Shown here: piece after piece, positions 16,558 through 24,463 of the stretch
Layout: each line of letters opens with the position of its first letter
How positions within the stretch are numbered: position 1 is the stretch's first letter
DNA from: Eubacterium barkeri
Lineage (GTDB): Bacteria; Bacillota; Clostridia; Eubacteriales; Eubacteriaceae
Assembly: GCF_900107125.1 (NCBI RefSeq)
Contig: NZ_FNOU01000026.1
Span: 1-35,211, forward strand
Direction: 5' to 3'
Length of the DNA: 35,211 bases
Translations under genes and position numbers: made by a program
Notes under the pieces: generated by a model
The model's database searches: none
The model's input: the letters and a program-made list of their open reading frames with translations, nothing else
What the model was told of the DNA's origin: nothing

Positions 16558-18180
16558 ATGTCCCAAGATATTTATGTGTTCGGGCATCGCAACCCGGATA
16601 CGGACTCTATTTGCTCTGCCCTGGCTTACGCCAATCTCAAGCACGCCCAGGGTGTGCCCAATGTCGTTGCCGGCCGTCTTGGAAAAATCAATAAAGAAAC
16701 CCAATTTGTCCTCGATTATTTTGGTGTTACTCCACCCCAACGTATTAGCGATGTTCATCCCCAGGTCTCAGATCTTAATTTAAACAATGATTCCATGGTG
16801 ACCGAATCGGAATCCGTCCTCAATACTATGAACAAAATCGTCTCGAATCCCGGTCGTTCCCTTCCAGTGGTTGATGATGAGAAAAAATTGCTGGGGATGA
16901 TTGCACTCCCGGATATTATGCAGGCCTATACCGATCCCTTTCGGGCATCCCTTCTTCGGGATAATGCAACGCCCTACCGTAACGTGATCGATATTTTAGA
17001 GGCCCGGGTTATCGGGTCTATTCCTGGCAAAATTATCAACGGTGATGTTTATAGCAATACCCAGCTCCATCCCTCAGAGCACCTGAATCCCCAGGATTTA
17101 ATCGTCACGGCTTTAAATGATGGCTCTCTCGAAAAAGCGTTTTTAGCCGGTGCCCACAATATCATTATATCCAATACACCCAATGGCACCACTCCCCAGC
17201 TGCCCCAGGATTTCCCCGGGGTCATTATGCTCTGTGAGGCCCCCCCTTTTGAGGTCATTAGACGTCTCACCCAGGTTATTCCCATCGCTAATTTTGTCAA
17301 ACGGGAAAAGCTGGAGTATTTTGTCATCTATGAAACCATCGACGATGTGAAGGAAAATATGCTGACCTCGGACCACAACCGCTTTCCCGTTGTGGATGAG
17401 GATGGGACCGTTTTAGCCTCTATTACCAAAAGCTCCCTTTTAGACTTCAAGCGAAAGCAAGTTATCCTTGTTGACCATAACGAGCGGGGTCAATCCATCG
17501 GCGGTATCGATGAAGCCGAAATTATCGAAGTCATCGACCATCACCGTATTGCAGAGATCCAGACTGCGGCTCCCCTTTATCTCCGATTAGAGCCCGTGGG
17601 CTGCACCTGTACCATCATCGCCCGTATCTATGAGGAAAAGGGAATTCCCATTCCCAAAGCCATGGCTGGCATTATGCTGTCTGCTATCTTATCCGATACA
17701 CTGCTCTTTAATTCACCCACCTGCACCGATTTAGATCGAAAAACTGCCATGCATTTGGCAGAAATTGCAGACGTCGATCCCCAGAATTACGGTCAGAAAA
17801 TGCTGGTAGCCGGCAGTAACCTCACCGATATGACACCCGAAGAAATTCTGAACACTGACCGCAAGCACTTTACCATGGGGAATTATCGGGTAACCATTTC
17901 ACAAATCAATACCGGGGATTACAAGGGAATGTTTTCCCAGCTAAAGCCCGTGCTCTCCCAAATGGAATCAGATTGCGCAACGGGCAGTTTCGATTTGGCG
18001 GTGCTCATCGTCTCTGACGTGCTGCTGGGAGGCAGCGAGCTCCTGGTCGCTGGCAAGGCCCGGAAACTGGCAGAAGCGGCCTTTGGCATCGCGGAGGATG
18101 ATATCAGTCAGTTTTTCCCGGGAATGTTCTCCCGGAAAAAGCAGGTAGTCCCCCCCCTTATGAATGCGGCCTCATTATAG
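16558..18180 (+). CDS. ppaC: CBS-domain manganese-dependent inorganic pyrophosphatase
   Basis: 540 residues, much longer than the roughly 310-residue family II enzymes because regulatory domains are inserted. The DHH domain starts at the N-terminus (VFGHRNPDTDSICSALAYA, with His and Asp metal ligands). The insert at about 65-305 holds a CBS pair split by a DRTGG domain (CBS parts around 72-130 and 250-305, with SLPVVDDEKKLLGMI and RFPVVDEDGTVLASI). The DHH core resumes with ILVDHNERGQ and VIDHHRIAE (about 325), and the DHHA2 domain ends with the substrate-binding SRKK. It hydrolyses PPi to phosphate in the cytoplasm; in characterised clostridial homologues AMP/ADP inhibit and Ap4A or ATP activate through the CBS domains. 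It has AAGGAG before the ATG and is followed 8 bp later by a lipoprotein gene. Confidence 0.94.
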   Translation: MSQDIYVFGHRNPDTDSICSALAYANLKHAQGVPNVVAGRLGKINKETQFVLDYFGVTPPQRISDVHPQVSDLNLNNDSMVTESESVLNTMNKIVSNPGRSLPVVDDEKKLLGMIALPDIMQAYTDPFRASLLRDNATPYRNVIDILEARVIGSIPGKIINGDVYSNTQLHPSEHLNPQDLIVTALNDGSLEKAFLAGAHNIIISNTPNGTTPQLPQDFPGVIMLCEAPPFEVIRRLTQVIPIANFVKREKLEYFVIYETIDDVKENMLTSDHNRFPVVDEDGTVLASITKSSLLDFKRKQVILVDHNERGQSIGGIDEAEIIEVIDHHRIAEIQTAAPLYLRLEPVGCTCTIIARIYEEKGIPIPKAMAGIMLSAILSDTLLFNSPTCTDLDRKTAMHLAEIADVDPQNYGQKMLVAGSNLTDMTPEEILNTDRKHFTMGNYRVTISQINTGDYKGMFSQLKPVLSQMESDCATGSFDLAVLIVSDVLLGGSELLVAGKARKLAEAAFGIAEDDISQFFPGMFSRKKQVVPPLMNAASL

Positions 18181-18188
18181 GAGACTCC

Positions 18189-18950
18189 ATGGGTAAGAAA
18201 ATCACACTTTTTCTCTGCTTGATTCTGCTTTTTTTAACCGGCTGTACCAAAGAGGATATCATCAACAACAAAAAAAATGGCGCGGTGGATACTGGACTAG
18301 TGGCACAATACCAGGATGGATCCTATACGTCGACCTCCAGGGCCTACGATAGTTACGGTTACGGCCAAACCCTTATACTTGAAGTCCATTCTGGTATCAT
18401 TACAAAAGTGCGCTTTTATGAACAAAACCGTACCGGCACTCTCAAAAATGATACTGCGAATACCTGGCTTTCCAAAAGCGACACCCCAACCCTTGCCGAG
18501 CTTTACAGCACCTTGGTCACCAAATTAATCCGTGCCCAAAGTGCGGATATTGATACAGTATCTGGCGCAACTAAAACCTCCCAAGCATTTAAGGACTTAG
18601 CCACTTCTGCAATATCCAATGCACAATCCGGCAGCACGGCTGTATCCAAGGTCGATTTAGACGACACTTATACTGCTACCAGCAGTGCCCCTTCAGAAAC
18701 GGGTAGCATCGGAACATTAACCGTCATTTACGACGGCCACACCATCTCCGATGTCCAGTACGATGAAGTAAAGGATGGGAGCAATAAAAGCAACAATATG
18801 GTTTATAAACAACTTTTTACCGTAATGACACGGGAGACCTTAAAGCGTCAGGAACTAACACCCATAACCCCTGATCCCACATTCCCAGAAGAATACGCCA
18901 CCTACAATGCTTTATTGGAAAACATCAACAGCCAACGGGGCGCATTTTAA
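18189..18950 (+). CDS. FMN-binding-type lipoprotein
   Basis: 253 residues. An N-terminal lipoprotein signal ends in LTGC, so lipidation is at Cys19 and the protein faces outside. The first repeat (about 38-145) looks like an FMN_bind domain: YQDGSYT, IITKVRF, then DTVSGATKTS with Thr128 as the candidate flavin attachment residue; the consensus D-x-[ST]-x-SGAT is the substrate of ApbE flavin transferases. A second related half (about 155-230, DDTYTAT, GTLTVIYDGHTISDVQYDE) lacks the SGAT motif. The layout recalls PplA/cAD1-precursor lipoproteins used in extracellular electron transfer in Firmicutes, but here only one flavinylation site remains. No ApbE or other electron-transfer gene is in the window. 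The gene shares a transcript with the upstream pyrophosphatase. Confidence 0.75.
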   Translation: MGKKITLFLCLILLFLTGCTKEDIINNKKNGAVDTGLVAQYQDGSYTSTSRAYDSYGYGQTLILEVHSGIITKVRFYEQNRTGTLKNDTANTWLSKSDTPTLAELYSTLVTKLIRAQSADIDTVSGATKTSQAFKDLATSAISNAQSGSTAVSKVDLDDTYTATSSAPSETGSIGTLTVIYDGHTISDVQYDEVKDGSNKSNNMVYKQLFTVMTRETLKRQELTPITPDPTFPEEYATYNALLENINSQRGAF

Positions 18951-18973
18951 TACGCGATACAACGGAGAACATT

Positions 18974-19354
18974 ATGAAGAATGATACATTTGGCAAGCGC
19001 TTCCGCGCCCTTCGAACCCAGAAAGGCCTGACCCAGGAAAAAATCGCGGATATTTTTTACCTGAACACCAGCTCAATTTCAAAATATGAAAAGGATAAAA
19101 GCATGCCTGAAATTGCTCTGCTTATCCAAATCGCAGATTTTTTTGGTGTCTCTGTGGACTATTTACTTTGCCGCACAACATGCCCATTACTGCTCCGTCC
19201 TGACAACGGGGCCTCCCTCATTGATGGAAATGGATCCCCCCATCTCCTGGATCCCCAGGCCTTTGAAACCCTTTTATCCTACCTGCGTCTGCCAGAGGAT
19301 GTCCAGATGGAGATTTCTGATTTTATTTCTTTTAAAGAAAAGCAACGTCATTAG
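18974..19354 (+). CDS. XRE-family helix-turn-helix regulator
   Basis: 126 residues. The N-terminal about 60 residues form a Cro/CI-type helix-turn-helix: FGKRFRALRTQKGLTQEKIA, then SSISKYEKDKSMPEIALLIQ and ADFFGVSVDYLL. The C-terminal about 60 residues are unrelated to a known ligand domain and end in a helix with Glu/Lys. It starts 23 bp after the FMN-lipoprotein stop and is followed by a strong terminator, so it is the last gene of the pyrophosphatase operon. Autoregulation of this operon is a fair guess. No operator could be identified. Confidence 0.88.
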   Translation: MKNDTFGKRFRALRTQKGLTQEKIADIFYLNTSSISKYEKDKSMPEIALLIQIADFFGVSVDYLLCRTTCPLLLRPDNGASLIDGNGSPHLLDPQAFETLLSYLRLPEDVQMEISDFISFKEKQRH

Positions 19355-19390
19355 AAGATCTTTGGGTCCACTGCCGTACAAAAGTGAAGA

Positions 19391-19428
19391 AGCCGGAATT
19401 CCGCAGATGGAATTCCGGCTCTTTTTTA
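19391..19428 (+). terminator. Terminator of the pyrophosphatase-lipoprotein-regulator operon
   Basis: Perfect 12-bp stem AGCCGGAATTCC / GGAATTCCGGCT around a 6-base loop (19403-19408), followed by CTTTTTT. It separates the rightward operon from the convergent dhaM gene and could partly serve both directions. Confidence 0.92.
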
Positions 19429-19438
19429 CAGGCTGATA

Positions 19439-19822
19439 TTAAAACTTCACCTGTTCTTTAACTTGTTTTAACACCTCTTCAATATGTTCCATTGAAGAGC
19501 CAATGGATGCTTCTACCGCACCGAAGATGGTCCCCTCGACGACGGGAGCATCAACCATTTTTATCTTTTCAGGATCTGAGGACATTTCAATGGCCATCTC
19601 TGTCGTCATAATGGCCGACCCCATATCCATCAGAACAATCACGCCGTCATCGGACATCACCTCTTCGATACCGGCAGTAATCTTTTCTAAATCCGTCCCA
19701 ATGCTTCCATCCGCCATTCCACCAGCTGCTGCAATTTTAGCATCTGATGCCATTTGATGTGCCAGCTCTGCTGCCCCTTCTGCTACCTTTTGACTATGGG
19801 ATACAACAACGATGCCGACCAT
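19439..19822 (-). CDS. dhaM: Dihydroxyacetone kinase phosphotransfer subunit DhaM
   Basis: 127 residues, a single EIIA-Man-like domain. The phosphoryl-accepting His is in VVVSHSQKVAEG (about residue 9). EI and HPr of the PTS pass phosphate from PEP to this His, and DhaM then rephosphorylates ADP held on DhaL. The Gram-negative DhaM has extra HPr- and EI-like domains; this short form depends on general EI/HPr encoded elsewhere. Start: the ATG at 19822 gives MVGIVVVSHS with AGGTG six bases upstream; an in-frame GTG at 19831 lies inside that site. The dhaL stop overlaps the start region, implying coupling. Confidence 0.93.
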   Translation of the reverse strand: MVGIVVVSHSQKVAEGAAELAHQMASDAKIAAAGGMADGSIGTDLEKITAGIEEVMSDDGVIVLMDMGSAIMTTEMAIEMSSDPEKIKMVDAPVVEGTIFGAVEASIGSSMEHIEEVLKQVKEQVKF

Positions 19823-19823
19823 A

Positions 19824-20465
19824 TCAGGCACCTGCCTGCTGCGCGGCTTCCCGTGCTGCCTGAATCAGATAAGTCACCGAAGTGGCCCCGGGATCCTGGA
19901 AACCGATACTCCGTTCACCCAGATAGCTGGCACGGCCTTTGGTGGCTATAATGGTCTTGGTGTACTCGACGCCCTTCCAAGCGGCATCCTCGGCATCCAC
20001 TAAGGCATCGGTAATGCTTTTTCCTTCAGCAATCGCTGCATTATAGGCATCTTTTGCCGGTACAAGAGCATCCAACATCGTTTTTTCCCCGGTTGTCGCC
20101 TTTCCACGGCTGATAATCCCCGCAATGGCGGCATCAAACATTTCACTGATATCTGAAGCCGACAGTTCTTCTTTACCCTTCATGGCCATGCCAGCTTTCA
20201 TAAAAGCGGTACCGTAAAGGGGGCCTGACGCACCACCAACGGTGGACACTAATGTCATCCCAACCGATTTTAAAATATCAGCAATGGGCTTATCTGCTAC
20301 TGTTCCAATTTTTTCTTCAACAGCCTTCATCCCACGATTCATATTAATACCGTGGTCGCCATCACCAATGGCCTGGTCCATATCTGTTAGTGCCTGGCGA
20401 TGTTCTTCCATCTTATTATTGAATAAATCGACGAAAGTCAATACATCTTTCTTAGTTGCTGCCAT
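19824..20465 (-). CDS. dhaL: Dihydroxyacetone kinase ADP-binding subunit DhaL
   Basis: 213 residues, all-helical DhaL fold. The Mg-ADP site is the aspartate cluster in DQAIGDGDHGINMNRGM (about 27-43), with VGGASGPLYGTAFMKAG (about 75-91) forming the nucleotide lid. ADP stays bound as a coenzyme, is phosphorylated by DhaM and donates to dihydroxyacetone on DhaK. The ATG has AGAGGTAAAAT upstream. It is separated from dhaK by 79 bp containing a small hairpin and is coupled to dhaM downstream. Confidence 0.95.
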   Translation of the reverse strand: MAATKKDVLTFVDLFNNKMEEHRQALTDMDQAIGDGDHGINMNRGMKAVEEKIGTVADKPIADILKSVGMTLVSTVGGASGPLYGTAFMKAGMAMKGKEELSASDISEMFDAAIAGIISRGKATTGEKTMLDALVPAKDAYNAAIAEGKSITDALVDAEDAAWKGVEYTKTIIATKGRASYLGERSIGFQDPGATSVTYLIQAAREAAQQAGA

Positions 20466-20484
20466 ATTTTACCTCTTTTCTAAA

Positions 20485-20518
20485 GAATGACAGGCCAGAA
20501 AGGCCTGCCATTATCTTT
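20485..20518. other. Intercistronic stem-loop between dhaK and dhaL
   Basis: A CAGGCC / GGCCTG stem with a 5-base loop at about 20491-20507. In the direction of the dha operon the hairpin is not followed by a convincing U-run; on the other strand it is followed by seven T. It may be an mRNA processing or stability element that sets the DhaK to DhaL ratio rather than a full terminator. Confidence 0.4.
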
Positions 20519-20544
20519 TTTTGTATCATTATAAATTGTTTTCC

Positions 20545-21537
20545 TTAATCCTGGGTCAAAGCGATGGTATCTGCAGGTGCTAAAAGCAGTGCTTTCATTT
20601 CATCATCAAGTCTCAGTAAGGAAATGGATGCTCCAGCCATATCGATGGAGGTCATATAGTTGCCGACATAAGTCTTTGCAATCTTAATTCCCTTTTCTGT
20701 CAATACATCGTGAATGCGTTTATTCAGAATGTAGAGTTCCATTGCTGGTGTTGCGCCACCGCCGTTGACCATTACAGCCACTTCGGAACCAGAATAATCA
20801 ATATCAGCCATAATCTTATCCAGGAGGTGATCAACGATGGCATCAGCCGGCATAATTTTTTCCCGGCTGGTTCCAGGTTCACCATGAATACCGATGCCCA
20901 GTTCGATTTCGTCTTCTTCTAATTCGAAGCCCGGCTTACCCGCAGCCGGAACCGTAGAAGGCTTGAGGGCGACCCCCATGGTACGGACATTGGCAATGAC
21001 CTTTTCAGCAACGGCTTTGACGGTGGCTAAATCTGCCCCTTCTTCCGCCTTGGCACCCGCGATCTTGTGGACAAAGATTGTCCCGGCAACACCACGACGT
21101 CCAGTGGTGTACAGGGAATCTTCCACTGCAACATCATCATTGGTAACGACATGATCGACGTCAATCCCTTCATCCTGGGCCATTTCAGCCGCCATTTCGA
21201 AGTTCATAACATCTCCAGTGTAGTTTTTAACGACCATCAGGACACCTTTTCCTGCATCAATCGCCTTAATTCCTTCAAAAACCTGGTCTGGTGTAGGAGA
21301 GGTATACACAGCACCTGCAACGGCCGCATCTAACATTCCCTTACCGACAAAACCACCATGCGTTGGTTCATGGCCGCTGCCACCACCACTGATGAGGGCA
21401 ACTTTTCCAACCTTTTTTTCTGCTCTGACTAAGACATCAAAATCAGGAATTCGCTTAACATATTCAGGATGAGCGTCTACGATACCTTCCAGCATCTCAT
21501 TTTCGACATTTTCAACATCATTGATAAACTTTTTCAT
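20545..21537 (-). CDS. dhaK: Dihydroxyacetone kinase substrate-binding subunit DhaK
   Basis: 330 residues. It binds dihydroxyacetone as a hemiaminal through the His in GIGIHGEPGTSREKIM (about 218). Other family signatures are ISGGGSGHEPTHGGFVGKGMLDAAV (about 49-73; the first His is the general base), KNYTGDVMNFEMAAEMA and VNGGGATPAMELYI. It receives phosphate from DhaL-ATP to give dihydroxyacetone phosphate, entering glycolysis. ATG at 21537 is preceded by GGAGG with seven bases; the TTG one codon before is an alternative. First gene of dhaK-dhaL-dhaM, divergent from glpK across a 546-bp gap. Ala- and Gly-rich codon choice suggests high expression. Confidence 0.96.
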   Translation of the reverse strand: MKKFINDVENVENEMLEGIVDAHPEYVKRIPDFDVLVRAEKKVGKVALISGGGSGHEPTHGGFVGKGMLDAAVAGAVYTSPTPDQVFEGIKAIDAGKGVLMVVKNYTGDVMNFEMAAEMAQDEGIDVDHVVTNDDVAVEDSLYTTGRRGVAGTIFVHKIAGAKAEEGADLATVKAVAEKVIANVRTMGVALKPSTVPAAGKPGFELEEDEIELGIGIHGEPGTSREKIMPADAIVDHLLDKIMADIDYSGSEVAVMVNGGGATPAMELYILNKRIHDVLTEKGIKIAKTYVGNYMTSIDMAGASISLLRLDDEMKALLLAPADTIALTQD

Positions 21538-21540
21538 CAA

Positions 21541-21787
21541 AAATTCCTCCTAAGAATTAAGACTTTTAGTAAATAATAGTATAACACATTCAATCTTTAA
21601 TTACGATTATGTTTCACGAACACGACAAAATATTACTCTATTTAGACAAATAAATAATAATCTGAAAATAACAGCATCTTATGATTTTTTTCACAAACTG
21701 AATAAGGGTGTAAACTACATGAAAACCACTGATTATCCTTTCATTCTTATCGTTAAATTAATAACGTTCTTTTTTCTTTGTTCTCCC
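21541..21787. promoter_or_regulatory. dhaK upstream region within the dha-glp divergent gap
   Basis: AT-rich, no ORF. On the minus strand a TATACT (-10-like, about 21573-21578) lies close to dhaK, but no good -35 is 17 bases above it, which suggests an activator-dependent promoter. About 50 bases further up is a tandem TCGTG-T-TCGTG (plus-strand CACGAACACGA, about 21617-21627) that could be a regulator site. I could not match it to a standard catabolite (cre) box. Confidence 0.35.
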
Positions 21788-21816
21788 TTTACAAATCTGA
21801 CCGGCTGTGCTATTAT
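21788..21816 (+). promoter_or_regulatory. Promoter of glpK
   Basis: TTTACA (21788-21793), 17-base spacer, TATTAT (21811-21816). The start would be near 21823, producing an unusually long leader of about 260 bases before the glpK ATG. The leader holds the antitermination target described separately. Confidence 0.7.
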
Positions 21817-21822
21817 ATGAGT

Positions 21823-22083
21823 GTAATCGAAAGCGGACTGCTCATAAAAGCAAATTATTCCCCTTTCGTAAAACAACATATTTTATATATAGGGCAGGAG
21901 ACTGGAGGGCCGAGCTAAACCATTGCATCACATAAATTGAATATGTGCTTGTGCAAGTGTATGTTTAGTTGTCAGCCTTTTTTTTATGACCTCTCCACTC
22001 ATCATCTTTTAATACTTCATTTTGGTTTAATCATGCGTGTCATGTTTAAATAATACATTTATAATTCATAGGGGGTTTTATTT
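21823..22083 (+). promoter_or_regulatory. glpK mRNA leader with U-tailed hairpin, probable GlpP antitermination target
   Basis: Within the leader an extended stem begins at GGGCCGAG (21907-21914), continues with CTAAAC pairing with GTTTAG (21963-21968), and has inner pairings TTGCA/TGCAA and CACAT/ATGTG around an AT-rich loop. GTCAGCC and eight T (21978-21985) follow. This is an intrinsic terminator about 100 bases before the ATG. GGAGGGCCG (21904-21912) at its 5' foot recurs before the second glp operon. GlpP, encoded just downstream, is the known RNA-binding antiterminator of glp leaders in Bacillus, activated by glycerol-3-phosphate. Binding to this exact element is inferred. Confidence 0.65.
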
Positions 22084-23577
22084 ATGGCAAAGTATGTATT
22101 GGCACTCGATGCAGGAACAACGAGCTCCAGAGCTATCTTATTCAATCACGAAAGTGAAATCGTTAGTGTTGCACAGAAGGAATTCACACAGATTTATCCT
22201 AAGCCAGGTTGGGTTGAACATGATCCCATGGAAATTTGGGCTACCCAAAGTGGTGTTGTCAGTGAAGCAATGGCAAAAGTAGGCGCTACCGCTGATGATG
22301 TCGTCGCTATCGGTATTACTAACCAACGTGAAACCACCGTCGTTTGGGACCGTGCAACTGGCGAACCGGTTTACAATGCTATCGTATGGCAATGCCGTCG
22401 TACTGCCAGCTATGCCGATGATTTCCAGGCTATTCCTGGTTTTGGTGATTATGTACAGGAAAACACTGGTCTGATCCTCGACCCCTATTTCTCCTCCACT
22501 AAATTACTCTGGATCCTCGATCACGTTGAAGGCGTTCGTGAAAGAGCAGAAAAGGGCGAATTAGCATTCGGTACCATTGATACCTGGCTGCTCTGGAAAC
22601 TCACTGGCGGTAAAGTCCACGCAACCGACTATTCCAATGCTTCCAGAACCATGCTCTTCAACATCAAGACTCTGAAATGGGACGAAGAATTATGTGCGAA
22701 GTTCAGAGCACCCATGAGCTTATTACCAAACGTACAGCCTTCCTCCAGCAAATTCGGGACAACCACCCTCTTCGGTGGCGAAATTCCAATTACCGGTATT
22801 GCTGGTGACCAACAGGCAGCCCTCTTTGGACAGGCTTGCTTCGATGCTGGTATGGCTAAAAACACCTACGGTACAGGTTGCTTCATGCTGATGAATACTG
22901 GCGAATCTCCAGTAAAATCCAACAACGGACTCCTGACCACGATTGCTTGGGGCTTAGACGGCGTTGTCGATTATGCTCTTGAAGGTTCTATCTTTATCGC
23001 TGGTGCGGCTATCCAATGGCTGCGTGATGAAATCAGATTAGTCGATACTTCTCCTGACTCCGAACACTTTGCTAAAAAAGTTGCGGATACCAATGGCGTA
23101 TACATGGTTCCTGCTTTCGCTGGCTTAGGTGCTCCTCATTGGGATGCTTATGCTCGTGGCTGTATTGTCGGTCTTACCCGTGGTGCTAACAAATGCCACA
23201 TTATCCGTGCAACACTAGAATCCCTTGCATTCCAGACCAAAGACGTTTTGGATGCTATGGAAAAAGACTCTGGCATTACCCTGAAATCCTTAAAGGTTGA
23301 TGGTGGCGCTTGCGCTAATAACTTCCTGATGCAGTTCCAGGCTGATATCCTTGGTGTTCCAGTTGACAGACCTTCCATCGTTGAAACCACCGCTATGGGT
23401 GCTTCCTATTTAGCTGGTTTGGAAGTTGGCTTCTGGGCTAATAAAGCTGAAGTAGCCTCCGCTTGGAAGATCGACCGCACCTTCGAACCAATGATGGATT
23501 CTGAAGTTCGTGCTAAGCTCTACAAGGGTTGGCAAAAAGCGGTTGAATGTTCAAAGGGTTGGGAAGACGCTGAATAA
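22084..23577 (+). CDS. glpK: Glycerol kinase
   Basis: 497 residues, full length. It phosphorylates glycerol with ATP to sn-glycerol-3-phosphate, trapping it in the cell. FGGY-kinase motifs: [12 protein letters not shown] near the start, [26 protein letters not shown], the [16 protein letters not shown] stretch and the C-terminal [19 protein letters not shown]. The loop near residues 222-233 reads [12 protein letters not shown]: the HPr-phosphorylatable His of enterococcal and bacillar GlpK is missing. Codons are strongly biased to GGT, GCT and AAC compared with neighbours, a sign of high expression rather than transfer. No glycerol facilitator glpF is adjacent. A 16-bp-stem terminator follows. 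Confidence 0.97.
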   Translation: MAKYVLALDAGTTSSRAILFNHESEIVSVAQKEFTQIYPKPGWVEHDPMEIWATQSGVVSEAMAKVGATADDVVAIGITNQRETTVVWDRATGEPVYNAIVWQCRRTASYADDFQAIPGFGDYVQENTGLILDPYFSSTKLLWILDHVEGVRERAEKGELAFGTIDTWLLWKLTGGKVHATDYSNASRTMLFNIKTLKWDEELCAKFRAPMSLLPNVQPSSSKFGTTTLFGGEIPITGIAGDQQAALFGQACFDAGMAKNTYGTGCFMLMNTGESPVKSNNGLLTTIAWGLDGVVDYALEGSIFIAGAAIQWLRDEIRLVDTSPDSEHFAKKVADTNGVYMVPAFAGLGAPHWDAYARGCIVGLTRGANKCHIIRATLESLAFQTKDVLDAMEKDSGITLKSLKVDGGACANNFLMQFQADILGVPVDRPSIVETTAMGASYLAGLEVGFWANKAEVASAWKIDRTFEPMMDSEVRAKLYKGWQKAVECSKGWEDAE

Positions 23578-23610
23578 GCTTTTACTTTCCCATATGTAAA
23601 GATAAATGGT

Positions 23611-23650
23611 ATTTTGACGAAAAACCTTCGGGTTTTTCGTCAAAATTTTT
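23611..23650 (+). terminator. Terminator of glpK
   Basis: Perfect 16-bp stem (23611-23626 with 23631-23646), loop TTCG, then TTTTT. It makes glpK mainly monocistronic; glpP has its own promoter downstream. Confidence 0.93.
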
Positions 23651-23680
23651 ACAAAAAGCGAGAATTATCCCAATTAGCGG

Positions 23681-23709
23681 TTTACCTCTGATTGCCGGAG
23701 TGCTAGAAT
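23681..23709 (+). promoter_or_regulatory. Promoter of glpP
   Basis: TTTACC (23681-23686), 17-base spacer, TAGAAT (23704-23709), start near 23716, short leader of about 20 bases with GGAGGA before the ATG. Unlike glpK, no hairpin lies between start site and gene, so the regulator itself is not under leader control. Confidence 0.6.
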
Positions 23710-23735
23710 AATGACAGTGGAGTTGGAGGATAGTA

Positions 23736-24338
23736 ATGTCAACAAGAAAGTGTTTTCTTTTGTTTCAAGCGAATCCAATCATCGCCGCCGTTCGAAATCC
23801 AAAAGACATCTACGACGCCGTTGAATCCGAAGCAGAAGTAATTTTCCTTCTGGGAGGCAACATTTACAATTTGAAGAAAATGGTGGATTTTATTTCTCAA
23901 TCCGGAAAGCATGCTTTCGTCCATCTGGATCTATTAAAGGGATACGCCCAGGATCATTACTTCATTAAATACTTAAAAGAAGAAATTAATCCAACCGGCG
24001 TTATCTCTACAAGGAATTCCCTGGTGGCTAAAGCAAAACAAGAAGGATTGATGACCGTGCAGCGACTTTTTCTTTTGGATTCATCGGCTATGGATACCAC
24101 TATCCAATCAGCCAGGAAGATTAAGCCGGATGCAGTGGAAGTTTTGCCAGGACTGGTTCCTAAAATTATCCATCGGGTTAAAGATGAGTTGGCTATTCCC
24201 ATTATTACGGGTGGATTCATTGAAACAGAAGAAGAAGTGCAATCTTGTATCAATGCTGGCGCCATCGCTGCCAGTACTTCACACAAGCCCCTTTGGAATG
24301 CCCTTTCCCATATTGAAAAGAGTACCGAAGAGGTATAA
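23736..24338 (+). CDS. glpP: Glycerol-3-phosphate-responsive antiterminator
   Basis: 200 residues, whole-length GlpP family. Signatures: FQANPIIAAVRNPKDI near the N-terminus, VIFLLGGNIYNLKKMVDFI, FVHLDLLKGYAQDHYFIKYL, GVISTRNSLVAKAKQEGL, then VEVLPGLVPKIIHRV, IITGGFIETEEEV and INAGAIAASTSHKPLW near the end. The fold is a small TIM-barrel-like domain binding glycerol-3-phosphate; the liganded protein binds leader RNA and prevents termination. Here it sits between glpK and the dehydrogenase operon, both of which have a U-tailed hairpin in their leader. Ribosome-binding site GGAGGA. Confidence 0.94.
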   Translation: MSTRKCFLLFQANPIIAAVRNPKDIYDAVESEAEVIFLLGGNIYNLKKMVDFISQSGKHAFVHLDLLKGYAQDHYFIKYLKEEINPTGVISTRNSLVAKAKQEGLMTVQRLFLLDSSAMDTTIQSARKIKPDAVEVLPGLVPKIIHRVKDELAIPIITGGFIETEEEVQSCINAGAIAASTSHKPLWNALSHIEKSTEEV

Positions 24339-24463
24339 AAGCACAACTGAATAAAGGCAACGGAGAGCCGCACATTTTTTTCTGACGTATGATTGGTACG
24401 GTATGGAATTTGTGTGGTTTTTTTATTTCTTGCAAGTTAAAACAAATAAGAGGAGGAGTTATT
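24339..24463 (+). promoter_or_regulatory. Leader/attenuator before the glycerol-3-phosphate dehydrogenase operon, probable GlpP target
   Basis: A CCGCACA arm (24368-24374) pairs with TGTGTGG (24411-24417), with CGTA/TACG inside, followed by TTTTTTT (24418-24424): a weak intrinsic terminator. GGAGAGCCG (24362-24370) overlaps the 5' arm and matches 8 of 9 bases of the element in the glpK leader. No convincing promoter lies in the gap, so read-through from glpP past this hairpin probably expresses the operon. AGGAGGAG precedes the ATG at 24464. Confidence 0.55.

Noticed and set aside
21541..22083. Search for a cre (CcpA) box or small gene in the dha-glp gap
   Set aside because: No good match to the cre consensus and no ORF with a ribosome-binding site; only promoter, leader hairpin and the TCGTG repeat were supportable.
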